Assembly (NCBI GenBank): GCA_009877105.1
Contig: WXFD01000058.1
Span: 186,001-250,000, forward strand
Length of the DNA stretch: 64,000 nt
Direction of reading: 5' to 3'
DNA from: Bacteroidales bacterium
Lineage (GTDB): Bacteria; Bacteroidota; Bacteroidia; Bacteroidales; VadinHA17
In this document: positions 54,315 to 62,221 of the stretch, piece by piece
Position numbering within the stretch: the first letter of the stretch is position 1
How the letters are laid out: every line of letters starts with the position of its first letter
The notes under the pieces: generated by a model
What the model was told of the DNA's origin: nothing
Seen by the model: the letters and a program-made list of their open reading frames with translations, nothing else
Database searches by the model: none
Made by a program: the position numbers and the translations under genes

Positions 54315-55703
54315 TCAATGAATATCGATTATCCTGTGGTCAATAAGTACAAACACGGCAACGAGCAGAATTGAATAAATCAGAAATGCTTTCAGTGGAA
54401 TATAATCATCAGGTTTTATTTTCATTTTAACCCACAGATATCCTGAAAGATATATTTTTCCAACCGTATAGCCGATGAACGAAGCAAGGGCAACACCCAC
54501 AATGTTGTAGCCCCATTTTATCATCAGCAGGCTCAGTGTTATGGTTATTCCAAGTTCAATCACTGCGGCAATCAGGGTTATATGGGTTTTTTTCCTTCCA
54601 ACGATCACGGTCTGGGGGAACACCAGCCGGGGAATGACGAATAATGAAAACACAAGAAATACGTCGGCGCTTTTCTGGAACTCGGGATTGAACATCCGGG
54701 GATAAAACCACCTCGCCAGCAACATTATCAGCATTGTGGCAGGGAAGCACAAATGCATCAGACGCTGGGATTTATATTTTATCCTGGTGAGCGATTCCTT
54801 CATTCTTGACCTGGTGGAAAACTCCGGCAGCATTGCATTGCTCAGTCCGTTTGCAAGCATAAGCACAAGAGGGAACTCCTTCGCACCGTAGCGGAACCAT
54901 GCAAACATACCTGGATCACGATACACCGCAGAAATGATTACTCCGTTGGCATACTGGGCCGAACCGCTCAGAAGGGAAGTAATTATAAGCGGAAATCCCA
55001 GGTAAAGATGCTCCCTTATGAATTTCACGGAGATCTGCATTTCCGTATACCTCCTCAGAAGTATTATAAGCCAGACCCATCTTACTGCAGTAATCGCAAG
55101 CAACCCGTAAACGGCCCATATAATATCTTTCCTGAACAAGATCGGGCTTATCACAAAAACAAGCTGAAGGGAAAATGTGTAAATCCCATACTGAAAGATC
55201 CTGTAGGAGCGGTTGTTCAACAGGTAAATGTATTCAATCAGGCAGACAGGATTGCTCAGGAGAAGATACAGAAGGAGAAGGTTTAGATAGGGTACATTAC
55301 CTGATATGTTGAACACAGAAAAGTGATTCTTCAGTGAGTGCCCCATACCGAAAAATACAAGGCTGAACAGGCACAGCAGTATAAATGCATTGAATATCTC
55401 GGGTGATTTGCCCTTCCCGTTTTCACCAATCTTTCGGTATGTTTTGTTTCGGTGGTAAAGGGGAAGCAACGACTGAATGATTCCCGTAACCCAGAAAAAA
55501 CTGATCAGTCCCGAAATAAACAGGAACATCTCCCACGATCCTATTTCGGCTCTTGTAAGATGGCTTTTCGTAAATACAATGCTGATTATAAGAAAGACCG
55601 TAAAGCGCATCAGCTGGAACAGCTGCAGCCCGGAGATATTGTCGATCAGTTTTATCTTTCTTAGTTTCGGGATACTGACCGTGAAAGGTCTTTCTGGAGA
55701 CAT
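54315..55703 (-). CDS. Oligosaccharide flippase family protein (Wzx/MATE-like)
   Basis: Polytopic membrane protein of 462 residues with 12 to 14 helices in the pattern of polysaccharide biosynthesis exporters. It begins with a cytoplasmic stretch and amphipathic FQLMRFTVFLI. The order of helices and the central positively charged segment (EFSTRSRMKESLTRIKYKSQ) fit the Wzx/RfbX group. It would flip a lipid-linked glycan across the inner membrane. No glycosyltransferases are adjacent, so it appears as an isolated gene rather than part of a capsule locus. Confidence 0.8.
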   Translation of the reverse strand: MSPERPFTVSIPKLRKIKLIDNISGLQLFQLMRFTVFLIISIVFTKSHLTRAEIGSWEMFLFISGLISFFWVTGIIQSLLPLYHRNKTYRKIGENGKGKSPEIFNAFILLCLFSLVFFGMGHSLKNHFSVFNISGNVPYLNLLLLYLLLSNPVCLIEYIYLLNNRSYRIFQYGIYTFSLQLVFVISPILFRKDIIWAVYGLLAITAVRWVWLIILLRRYTEMQISVKFIREHLYLGFPLIITSLLSGSAQYANGVIISAVYRDPGMFAWFRYGAKEFPLVLMLANGLSNAMLPEFSTRSRMKESLTRIKYKSQRLMHLCFPATMLIMLLARWFYPRMFNPEFQKSADVFLVFSLFVIPRLVFPQTVIVGRKKTHITLIAAVIELGITITLSLLMIKWGYNIVGVALASFIGYTVGKIYLSGYLWVKMKIKPDDYIPLKAFLIYSILLVAVFVLIDHRIIDIH

Positions 55704-55755
55704 AATGTATTGTACAAATTTGAAAAGAATGGTCCATTCTATTTGAACCGCGGCG

Positions 55756-55763
55756 CAAAGATA
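55756..55763 (-). promoter_or_regulatory. -7 element of the flippase gene (TATCTTTG)
   Basis: Minus strand reads TATCTTTGC, the canonical Bacteroidota -7 box, 53 bases before the ATG. A TTTG lies 25 bases further upstream, longer than the usual spacing. Confidence 0.5.
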
Positions 55764-55800
55764 CTAATTGGACAGATTTGGCATAAAACAAATTCAAATT

Positions 55801-55833
55801 TTTGCACAAATGGATTTTTTGGGCTTACTTTGC
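55801..55833 (+). promoter_or_regulatory. Promoter of tRNA-His
   Basis: TTTG (55801-55804), a 20-base spacer and TTACTTTGC (55825-55833) give the Bacteroidota -33/-7 layout, with one deviation from TAnnTTTG. Transcription would begin a few bases before the mature tRNA 5' end at 55844. Confidence 0.5.
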
Positions 55834-55843
55834 ACCCTGAAAC

Positions 55844-55918
55844 GGTGGATGTAGCTCAGCTGGTTAGAGTACCGGATTGTGGTTCCGAGGGTCGTGGGTT
55901 CGAATCCCATCTTCCACC
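55844..55918 (+). tRNA. tRNA-His (anticodon GTG)
   Basis: Cloverleaf by eye: the extra G-1 at 55844 pairs with C73 (55918), the hallmark of tRNA-His. Acceptor GTGGATG pairs with CTTCCAC apart from one U-U at 6-67. The D arm is GCTC/GAGT, the anticodon GTG lies at 55879-55881 in TTGTGGT, and the T arm is GTGGG-TTCGAAT-CCCAT. C27-A43 is a second mismatch. CCA is not encoded (CC then G). Confidence 0.95.
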
Positions 55919-55927
55919 CCGACAGAA

Positions 55928-55966
55928 AAGGCTGGCCGCCGGAGGCGGTTCAGCCTTGTTTTTTAT
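55928..55966 (+). terminator. Rho-independent terminator of tRNA-His
   Basis: AAGGCTG (55928-55934) pairs with CAGCCTT (55951-55957), enclosing a GCCGCC/GGCGG inner stem, followed by GTTTTTTAT. It reads rightward from the tRNA and is the left half of the palindrome. Confidence 0.8.
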
Positions 55967-55997
55967 GAGCGTTTGAAGCTTGCTCCAATAAGCGGTA

Positions 55998-56041
55998 ATA
56001 AAAAACAAGGCTGAAGCCCCGGTGTGCCGGGGCGCAGCCTT
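55998..56041 (-). terminator. Rho-independent terminator facing left (ccsBA side)
   Basis: On the minus strand AAGGCTG, a GCCCCGG/CCGGGGC inner stem and CAGCCTT are followed by GTTTTTTAT. It mirrors the tRNA terminator and would stop leftward transcripts from ccsBA, whose stop codon lies some 265 bases away beyond the tandem repeats. Confidence 0.75.
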
Positions 56042-56302
56042 TTCTGTCGGACCACCCTCCCCGGAGATCGCCGTTTGAGTCACGCACCGGCGGGACGAAA
56101 ACGGCAATCCCTCACAAACCTAATGAACAAAACACATGATGAACCGATAAACTGAATGAAAGCCTTTTCTGTCGGACCACCCTCCCCGGAGATCGCCGTT
56201 TGAGTCACGCACCGGCGGGACGAAAACGGCAATCCCTCACAAACCTAATGAACAAAACACATGATGAGCCGATAAACTGAATGAAAACCTTTTCTGTCGG
56301 AC
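56036..56302. repeat. 125-bp tandem duplication plus 17-base third start
   Basis: Unit 1 is 56036-56160 and unit 2 is 56161-56285, differing at one internal base (GATGAACCG versus GATGAGCCG). A third partial copy at 56286-56302 breaks off 3 bases before the ccsBA stop codon. Every unit begins with AGCCTTTTCTGTCGG (one change in the third), which is the outer arm of the adjoining palindrome. No gene-like frame is present; inside each unit GCCGTTT and AAACGGC can pair. Confidence 0.95.
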
Positions 56303-56304
56303 TA

Positions 56305-59300
56305 TCATCCATTGCCCTTTTCCCATTTCCGATATCTCATATATGCAGTTACTGACAGCAGGGCAAGAATAACAACCGAAACATATACAAAAGCCGGTAC
56401 CGGTACCGGATCGCCTCCTGCATATGAGTGCAGCCCGGAGAGATAATAATTTACCCCGAAATAGGTCATCAGCACTGAAAAAAAGCCGATCATTGAAAGC
56501 AGGTTGAATGAATAAATATCCTTGAGCCCCGGGATCATCCTTGAATGGGTTACAAGGGTGTAGACCACTATTGTGATAAGCGACCAGGTTTCCTTGGGAT
56601 CCCAGCCCCAGTACCTTCCCCACGATTCATTTGCCCATACAGCGCCCAGGAAAGTCCCAATCGTTAAAAGGTAAAGGCCAATGGTGAGGGTTTTATAATT
56701 TATAACCGTAAGCTCGTCAACGGTGGCGGAAATCCTCTCCCTGTTCCTTTCACCTGATAGTGCAACCAGGATAAGGTTTATAATGCCAAGGATCGCACCC
56801 AGTCCGAGGAATCCGTAACTGCCGGTGATAACTGAAACATGCAGGGTGAGCCAGTAGGATTTCAGCACTGGTACGAGATTGGTTATTTCAGGGTCCATGA
56901 AGCTCAGGTGGGCGACCATCAGGGTCATGGAAGCCAGAACAGCGGTTGCCGAAAGGGTGAAATCAGATTTCCTGCTGAAAATGAAACCGGCAAACAGGGT
57001 AACCCATGAAATAAAAATCATCGACTCATAACCGTTGCTCATCGGTGAGTGGCCTGAAACATACCAGCGTAATCCGATACCGAAGGTATGAAGGATGAAA
57101 CCAGCCAGTAACAGCCATTTCAAGGCTTTCAGGATAAAGGTGTCCGTTCGGATGCCCCCGATAACCATTATCAGAAGGCTTACAAGCATAATTATACCTA
57201 TAGTGGCATAAAAGGGGAAAAGCCGTTCAAATATCATCAGCTTGTAATAAAGGATCTCGGCGTTTATCCTGCGCACGGGAGGAAGATCATATCCGGCAAA
57301 CCTCTGCTGGTATTCCACAATTGAGGCGGAAATGGCTGAAGCGGCCGTTCTGTTGCCGGAACGCAAAGCTTCGGCAAACATTGGCATTACGCTATGAAGA
57401 TAAAGAGAGTCTTCTTTTCCGGCAGCATGTCTGACTGCCTGTTGGGGTGAGTCCCAGTCATGCTGTCCGTCCTTTTTCGGAAATATCTTCAGGAATCCGC
57501 CTGTATATATCATATATACAATGTTTACCCGCTCATCCACCTTCATTATCTCCTTATCAAGCTTGCTTCTCTCTCCGGGAGCCTTTGAATAGACCTTGTT
57601 AACCAGATCGGAAAGCTTGTATGTTCCATCCCCGTCAATATTCACTATATCGGAAAAAGCAGCCATGCTTCCGCCCAGACCCAGGATGCCCTGCAGCTCC
57701 TTGTTTGACACCTTTATCAGCGGTACATCCTTCCAGCTGTCAAAATCGAGGTATAACCCCAGGTAGACCTGCATCGGATCCAGGCCTTCAAATTTATTTT
57801 CCCGGGCCACCTTTCTTAATATATCATTGCCGAGGGCAGACAGGGGTTCCGTTCTTCCCTTCTGATCCTGGACAAGAATTTTCCCGAACTCCTCTGCCGA
57901 TCTCCTGTCAGGAACAAGCTTCTGGCCATTTATCATGCCTGTACCGGTCAGAATAATGAGCATCATAACCAGGGGCAATCTTTTTCTCAGGGCCGAGTTC
58001 CAGAAACCCGGATTTACACTATGAAAAAGCGATTTCCTGTTTAACAGCGACAGGATGATAAAGAGAAAAAGAATACCGTATCCCGTATAAGTCACAATCA
58101 TCCCTGCAGGATCATTGTTTACCGACAGTATTGTCCCCTGCTCGTCAGGATCATAGGACGACTGGTAAAACCTGAAACCCCTGTATTTAAGCACATTATT
58201 CATAAATATCACGAAGGATCTTTCAACACCTTCGGTTTTGTCCTTCAGCAATACATCGCTTCTGTAACCGGAGGGACTGTTTGACCCGGGATACCTTTCA
58301 AGCACAAAATCATTGAGATAAATGCTGAAGGGCAGGATCTTTTCACGTGAGCCGAAAAATACCTCAAGGGTTTCGCTCCCCATTGAAACGATTCCGGAAG
58401 CCATGCCTGGCATTCCCGAATCCCATACATTTATTGTAGCCTTTGTTTTATTTCCTGACATCAGGCTGAAAATAAAAACATTCGTGCCCGTATTCTCTGC
58501 CCCCCTGTCGGCCGGGACAGGTTTAACAGATCCCTTAACCGCAGTCTTCTGAACAACCAGCTTTATGTTCTCCAGTGCAATAATCTGCATGGGTTTTATT
58601 TCAGCAGCAACATCTGCGCCGACCGCCTGCGATTCACCGGTCATCATGTTCACAAGGCTGACCGGGCTTTCTGACTGAATGAAAAACGACGACGAATCGC
58701 ACATGATTTTTATCCGGGTGTCCTCAGCCGGAAAAAAGCCAATTGAAACATCCCCGAAAACCTTTATATCGCCTCTCCGGAGAATCATTTTTTCCCTTGA
58801 GCTATTATCTGTTGCAACAATGGAAATGAGTGGTTCGCCGTCAGGATCATCGGTTACTGATTCAGTGGCATTGGCAATGATCCTGGAAAGAACCAGCTCA
58901 TGGCTCAACCCGTTTATCAGAAGTTTTTCACGATATCTGCCGGGAGCATGTGAAGACATCGAATATTTTTCTGAATGTGCATCCACTACCCTGCCGGATG
59001 TGTCCCTTAACTCAAACCCGATATACCTGTCGCCTGAATAGCACTTGCTCTGTTCTTCTCCTTCCCTGATATGCATCGATCCTTCCCATCCGAAATACCT
59101 GGTAATTGCTGCCCCGGCAAGAATGACCACAAATGCCATATGGAACATGAAGACTGTAATTTTTGACCGCCTGTAAAGCTTCTGCATGATAACCATTCCG
59201 ATCAGGTTTATTGCCAGAAGCAGAAGGATGAACTCGAACCACCTGGTATCATAAACGGAATCGTAGGCAGCTGCAGAACCGTAATCATTCTCAATGAAAG

Positions 59301-59382
59301 TAGCAACAGCCAGCGAAACCGCAAAAATTATGAATAACACTCCCATAAATACAGGAGATGCCAGAAATTTGAATATTCTCAT
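56305..59382 (-). CDS. ccsBA: Fused cytochrome c biogenesis protein CcsBA
   Basis: System II heme exporter and cytochrome c synthase in one chain, 1025 residues. The N-terminal CcsB/ResB part has helices near 10-30, 48-65 and 78-98 and a large periplasmic domain (about 100-430). It leads through a helix (about 435-455) into a second extracytoplasmic region (about 490-720) and the CcsA part with about eight helices. The heme-handling WWD segment WGRYWGWDPKETW begins at residue 921, and flanking His candidates are in LRWYVSGHSPMSNGYE and VTHSRMI. It serves the c-type cytochromes encoded at 60-64 kb. Downstream of the Crp/Fnr gene with a 36-base gap, so probably co-transcribed. Confidence 0.93.
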   Translation of the reverse strand: MRIFKFLASPVFMGVLFIIFAVSLAVATFIENDYGSAAAYDSVYDTRWFEFILLLLAINLIGMVIMQKLYRRSKITVFMFHMAFVVILAGAAITRYFGWEGSMHIREGEEQSKCYSGDRYIGFELRDTSGRVVDAHSEKYSMSSHAPGRYREKLLINGLSHELVLSRIIANATESVTDDPDGEPLISIVATDNSSREKMILRRGDIKVFGDVSIGFFPAEDTRIKIMCDSSSFFIQSESPVSLVNMMTGESQAVGADVAAEIKPMQIIALENIKLVVQKTAVKGSVKPVPADRGAENTGTNVFIFSLMSGNKTKATINVWDSGMPGMASGIVSMGSETLEVFFGSREKILPFSIYLNDFVLERYPGSNSPSGYRSDVLLKDKTEGVERSFVIFMNNVLKYRGFRFYQSSYDPDEQGTILSVNNDPAGMIVTYTGYGILFLFIILSLLNRKSLFHSVNPGFWNSALRKRLPLVMMLIILTGTGMINGQKLVPDRRSAEEFGKILVQDQKGRTEPLSALGNDILRKVARENKFEGLDPMQVYLGLYLDFDSWKDVPLIKVSNKELQGILGLGGSMAAFSDIVNIDGDGTYKLSDLVNKVYSKAPGERSKLDKEIMKVDERVNIVYMIYTGGFLKIFPKKDGQHDWDSPQQAVRHAAGKEDSLYLHSVMPMFAEALRSGNRTAASAISASIVEYQQRFAGYDLPPVRRINAEILYYKLMIFERLFPFYATIGIIMLVSLLIMVIGGIRTDTFILKALKWLLLAGFILHTFGIGLRWYVSGHSPMSNGYESMIFISWVTLFAGFIFSRKSDFTLSATAVLASMTLMVAHLSFMDPEITNLVPVLKSYWLTLHVSVITGSYGFLGLGAILGIINLILVALSGERNRERISATVDELTVINYKTLTIGLYLLTIGTFLGAVWANESWGRYWGWDPKETWSLITIVVYTLVTHSRMIPGLKDIYSFNLLSMIGFFSVLMTYFGVNYYLSGLHSYAGGDPVPVPAFVYVSVVILALLSVTAYMRYRKWEKGNG

Positions 59383-59418
59383 AAATAATTGTCCCTGATA
59401 ATTAACACCAATCGATTT

Positions 59419-60114
59419 TCAACCCTTTTCGGATATGAGGATCAGCTTTTGCCTGTCAAGTATCCTGATCAATGGCGCCCTTGAGTAAATAACTCCCGAT
59501 TCTTCCATCTCTTTCAGGATCCTTACAACACTTTCCTTGGCCATATTTGTCATTTCTCCCAGCTCATTTCTTGTAAGCATAAGTTCATATTCATCCGAGC
59601 GGAACACCTCATCTGCCAAATAAAGCAGGGCTTCTGCGAGCCTTCCCGGCATTTTTTTCCTGGATAGGTTTACCATTTTTGTCTGCAGGGTCAATGCCTT
59701 TAAACAGAAATCCTCAAGAAGGCTTTCAGCAAATGCTCCGTTTGTTTTGGCCAGATGACGGAACACATTGAAATCGATGAAACAAACCCTGGACGGGACA
59801 AGCGATGCAACCGAAAAAGTATTTCTTGAATTGATATAAGCTCCCGGTCCCATTACAAGTGCACCCGGCTGGGCAATTTCAATCAGGAAGTTCTTATGTC
59901 CGTCTGCTTCAGTGTAAATCTTTGCCAGCCCGGAAATCAGAAATAAAACGCTCGAAGAGGGAGAACCCTGCTTCAGGATCACCTCCCCTGCCCTGAACGA
60001 TGCTTCATATCTGTTATCATCAATAAGCTGCAACTCATGTTTTGACAGGTGCTGGAAGTTTTTCCACCTGAGCGGATTGGCTTTTCCTGATTCCAATGGT
60101 TCTTTTTCCGACAT
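59419..60114 (-). CDS. Crp/Fnr family transcriptional regulator
   Basis: Regulator of 231 residues from the ATG at 60114; the frame is open 19 codons further, but MSEKEPLESG is the more natural start. A cyclic-nucleotide-binding-like beta barrel (about 25-130) contains FRAGEVILKQGSPSSSVLFLISG. A dimer helix and a C-terminal winged helix-turn-helix with LTRNELGEMTNMAKESVVRIL follow; in the recognition helix Glu and Arg occupy the positions of Crp Glu181 and Arg185. The Cys cluster of FNR is missing, so it is not an iron-sulfur oxygen sensor of the E. coli kind. It may sense heme, NO or a metabolite. Divergent to the multiheme cytochrome and in front of ccsBA. Confidence 0.9.
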   Translation of the reverse strand: MSEKEPLESGKANPLRWKNFQHLSKHELQLIDDNRYEASFRAGEVILKQGSPSSSVLFLISGLAKIYTEADGHKNFLIEIAQPGALVMGPGAYINSRNTFSVASLVPSRVCFIDFNVFRHLAKTNGAFAESLLEDFCLKALTLQTKMVNLSRKKMPGRLAEALLYLADEVFRSDEYELMLTRNELGEMTNMAKESVVRILKEMEESGVIYSRAPLIRILDRQKLILISEKG

Positions 60115-60159
60115 AACCGTGATATGCTTTAAAACTGATCCGGAGCTTCCTTCCAGCCA

Positions 60160-60167
60160 CAAATATA
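60160..60167 (-). promoter_or_regulatory. -7 element of the Crp/Fnr gene (TATATTTG)
   Basis: Minus strand TATATTTG fits TAnnTTTG and ends 45 bases before the ATG at 60114. The FNR-type site described next is centred about 45 bases upstream of the predicted start of transcription. Confidence 0.42.
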
Positions 60168-60193
60168 ACAATTAACAAATATTATTGTTTTTA

Positions 60194-60207
60194 TTGATAT
60201 AAATCAC
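60194..60207. promoter_or_regulatory. FNR-type operator between the regulator and the multiheme cytochrome
   Basis: TTGATATAAATCAC matches the FNR consensus TTGAT-N4-ATCAA at 9 of 10 defined bases. It lies in the 207-base divergent region and could serve either gene. The surrounding sequence is very AT-rich. Confidence 0.55.
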
Positions 60208-60321
60208 TATCTTAATAAATATTTATCAACTAAAAAGATAGTAAAAAGCATCTGCCTATTAACGATTCAGAACTTCCTTATTGCTACATTGTGGCCTTAA
60301 AACCAAGAAAAACCTGAAAAC

Positions 60322-61515
60322 ATGAAAAATCTTCTGAGATTGGTCGTTACGTTATTTGCCGCTGCATTTTTATTTTCCGCATGTGAGGGTCCGATGGGCC
60401 CGGCAGGTGCTGACGGGAAGGATGGTGCTGACGGGAAGGATGCCAATGAGACCTGCAAGCTTTGTCACAACAGTACAACAGTTGATGCCAAAGTTCTGGA
60501 ATACAGCTATTCACTGCATTATAAAGGAGATGCTTACACGATAGCCACAATGGATAATTGTGTTCCATGCCATTCACACCAGGCATTCATGCATGTGGTG
60601 AAAAACAATACCCCTGCCACGTTTACCCAGAACCCTTCTGATCCTTCCAGGTATATCAACAATTACAGCGTTCCGGCTTCAGCAATGGGGCTGCCGAATC
60701 CAATAAGCTGCTTCACCTGTCACAGTTCGCTTCACACGAATTATTCAGCAACCGAGTTTTTCCCCCTTACAACCACTGCAGCCGTACCATTAACCATGTG
60801 GGGAGGTGCGAAAACGGTTAATTTTGCCAAAACTTCTGCAAATCTTTGTGCAAAATGCCATCAGCCTTTGCCGGTTACTGCATCCTCCGGGAATGTTATT
60901 GATTACGGGAAACTCGTTTCCGAACCCGCCGCCACATTCAATCTTGCACCTGTCTCATACCGTACAGGCATTCATTATGCCACACAGGCCGTTACTCTTT
61001 CAGGTACCGGAGGGATTGAGTTCGGAACGGGATACACAAACTCTCCACATACTTCAACAGCATCCTGTACCGATTGCCATATGGCCACTCCCAACAGGAC
61101 ATCCGGCGGCCATTCATTCATCGCAAAGAATAATTTCAACGGCTGCAATACCACAGGATGTCACAGCGGCATGAGTGCCTCCAATCCATCCTTCACCGCA
61201 ACAAAAGCCGAAATCACTGCCCTTATTGCACAGCTTGCCGACAAGATCAATGCACTGGGCGGCGGTCATGACATACTCCAGAAAGATCCTAAAGACGGAA
61301 GTTACCATGGTTACATCGATATCTACGATGCCGGTGCCAATCCGACCGGCTACTGGAGAAATCCGTCACTTGGAAGTCCCGCATTCCCTGCCCTCACCAA
61401 CGCACAGTTCGGAGCCATTATCAATTTCCAGATCCTGGTCCACGACGGCAGTTCCGGTGCGCATAACTATTCTTATATCAAGAAGCTTCTTGAGAACACA
61501 ATTGCCGCAATATAG
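60322..61515 (+). CDS. Multiheme c-type cytochrome lipoprotein with collagen-like segment
   Basis: Exported electron-transfer protein of 397 residues. The lipoprotein signal ends at FSAC (Cys21). Residues 23-40 form six Gly-x-y triplets (GPMGPAGADGKDGADGKD), the last four from a perfect 18-base tandem repeat (60406-60441). Five CxxCH heme motifs follow: CKLCH 45, CVPCH 80, CFTCH 130, CAKCH 176 and CTDCH 249, plus CNTTGCH at 275, a wider CX4CH. Many extra His could be distal ligands. The overall plan recalls decaheme-like surface cytochromes but is shorter. I infer a role in periplasmic or cell-surface electron transfer with the neighbouring cytochromes. A strong terminator follows. Confidence 0.85.
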   Translation: MKNLLRLVVTLFAAAFLFSACEGPMGPAGADGKDGADGKDANETCKLCHNSTTVDAKVLEYSYSLHYKGDAYTIATMDNCVPCHSHQAFMHVVKNNTPATFTQNPSDPSRYINNYSVPASAMGLPNPISCFTCHSSLHTNYSATEFFPLTTTAAVPLTMWGGAKTVNFAKTSANLCAKCHQPLPVTASSGNVIDYGKLVSEPAATFNLAPVSYRTGIHYATQAVTLSGTGGIEFGTGYTNSPHTSTASCTDCHMATPNRTSGGHSFIAKNNFNGCNTTGCHSGMSASNPSFTATKAEITALIAQLADKINALGGGHDILQKDPKDGSYHGYIDIYDAGANPTGYWRNPSLGSPAFPALTNAQFGAIINFQILVHDGSSGAHNYSYIKKLLENTIAAI

Positions 61516-61534
61516 AAAGGCATAAATGCATAAA

Positions 61535-61574
61535 GAAAAAGAGAGCCGCCCCGATTGGGGCGGCTCTCTTTTTC
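61535..61574. terminator. Bidirectional terminator between convergent cytochrome genes
   Basis: An 18-base perfect inverted repeat (61535-61552 and 61557-61574) with a GATT loop. The GC-rich core GAGAGCCGCCCC is flanked by A-run and T-run on the two sides, so it works on both strands. Confidence 0.95.
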
Positions 61575-61586
61575 TCGGCTCATTGT

Positions 61587-62006
61587 TTATTTCTTGAATG
61601 TGCGCATGTAATTCACCATGTGCCAGATATTCTCATCACTTAATTTACCCTCATATTTCGGCATTTCGTTCCTGCCAAACTTTGTCTTGTAGAAATGCTC
61701 TCCATCAGTCTGGTTCTGATAATAGGCACCAGAGAAATCACCGGCATAATCCTTGAGCATTCTTGCTTTTACCCCGTCACCCAGACCGGTTTTTCCATGG
61801 CATGAAGCGCAGTATTTAACATAAAGGCCCTGGCCTGCTTTAATGCTTTCATCTGTCTTGGGCACCGGATTAGCCATGTTCTTATATTCGGCAGGAACCT
61901 CCCAGGGTTTTGCCTGTTTTTCCTGGGCAAAAAGGCCCCATGAAGCAAATGTAAATGCAGCAATGCCTACAACTGAGTGAATCAAAATCTTTTTTGTTTT
62001 TTCCAT
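61587..62006 (-). CDS. Monoheme cytochrome c
   Basis: Small periplasmic cytochrome c of 139 residues from the ATG at 62006 (MEKTKKIL, with a normal signal peptide; an ATG nine codons upstream adds nothing). The signal ends near FAQ-EK. The class I fold has CASCH (66-70) as heme site and Met115 in NEMPKY as likely sixth ligand. It is probably an electron shuttle between the NapC-like quinol oxidising protein encoded upstream and a terminal partner. Confidence 0.92.
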   Translation of the reverse strand: MEKTKKILIHSVVGIAAFTFASWGLFAQEKQAKPWEVPAEYKNMANPVPKTDESIKAGQGLYVKYCASCHGKTGLGDGVKARMLKDYAGDFSGAYYQNQTDGEHFYKTKFGRNEMPKYEGKLSDENIWHMVNYMRTFKK

Positions 62007-62050
62007 AATAGATTTATTTAAGTATTTCTGCAATGTTTACAATAACCGTG

Positions 62051-62058
62051 CAAATTTA
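62051..62058 (-). promoter_or_regulatory. -7 element of the monoheme cytochrome gene (TAAATTTG)
   Basis: Minus strand reads TAAATTTGC, fitting TAnnTTTG, 45 bases before the ATG at 62006. It suggests a transcript separate from the NapC-like gene 215 bases upstream. The rest of 62059-62221 shows nothing I can support. Confidence 0.45.
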
Positions 62059-62221
62059 TCAAAAGTTACTTAAAAACCATCAGATGGTGCCTTTTATGAT
62101 GTTTTGTGAAAAAAATAACAGCTGATCCTTCCGGCAGGAAACCGTATAAAGCCGTTACCGACTGGTATTTTCACGGTATGGATGCCGCCTGCAGGCTTAA
62201 CAAGAATGCTGCTCCTGTGTT

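Larger units (their letters stand above)
55919..56050. repeat. 132-bp imperfect palindrome built from two mirrored terminators
   Basis: CCGACAGAAAAGGCTG (55919-55934) is perfectly inverted at 56035-56050, and the 18 bases at 55949-55966 are perfectly inverted at 55998-56015. Between each pair of arms lies a different GC hairpin (GCCGCC-GGA-GGCGG on the left, GCCCCGG-TGT-GCCGGGGC on the right). The central loop is 31 bases. It starts at the base after the mature tRNA-His 3' end. Confidence 0.85.

Noticed and set aside
55710-56107. Open frames of 88 and 83 residues across tRNA-His and its terminator
   Set aside because: They are translations of the tRNA and repeat sequence on the two strands (for example RWDSNPRPSEPQSGTLTS), a well-known artefact.
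58341-58350. TTTCACGTGA, resembling the core of a ParB parS site
   Set aside because: Only about 11 of 16 bases of the parS palindrome match, the outer arms are wrong, and it lies inside ccsBA.
62086-62094. AAGGCACC on the minus strand upstream of the monoheme cytochrome as a possible sigma-54 -24 box
   Set aside because: No GC at the required 10-base distance, and a TAAATTTG box nearer to the gene explains it better.
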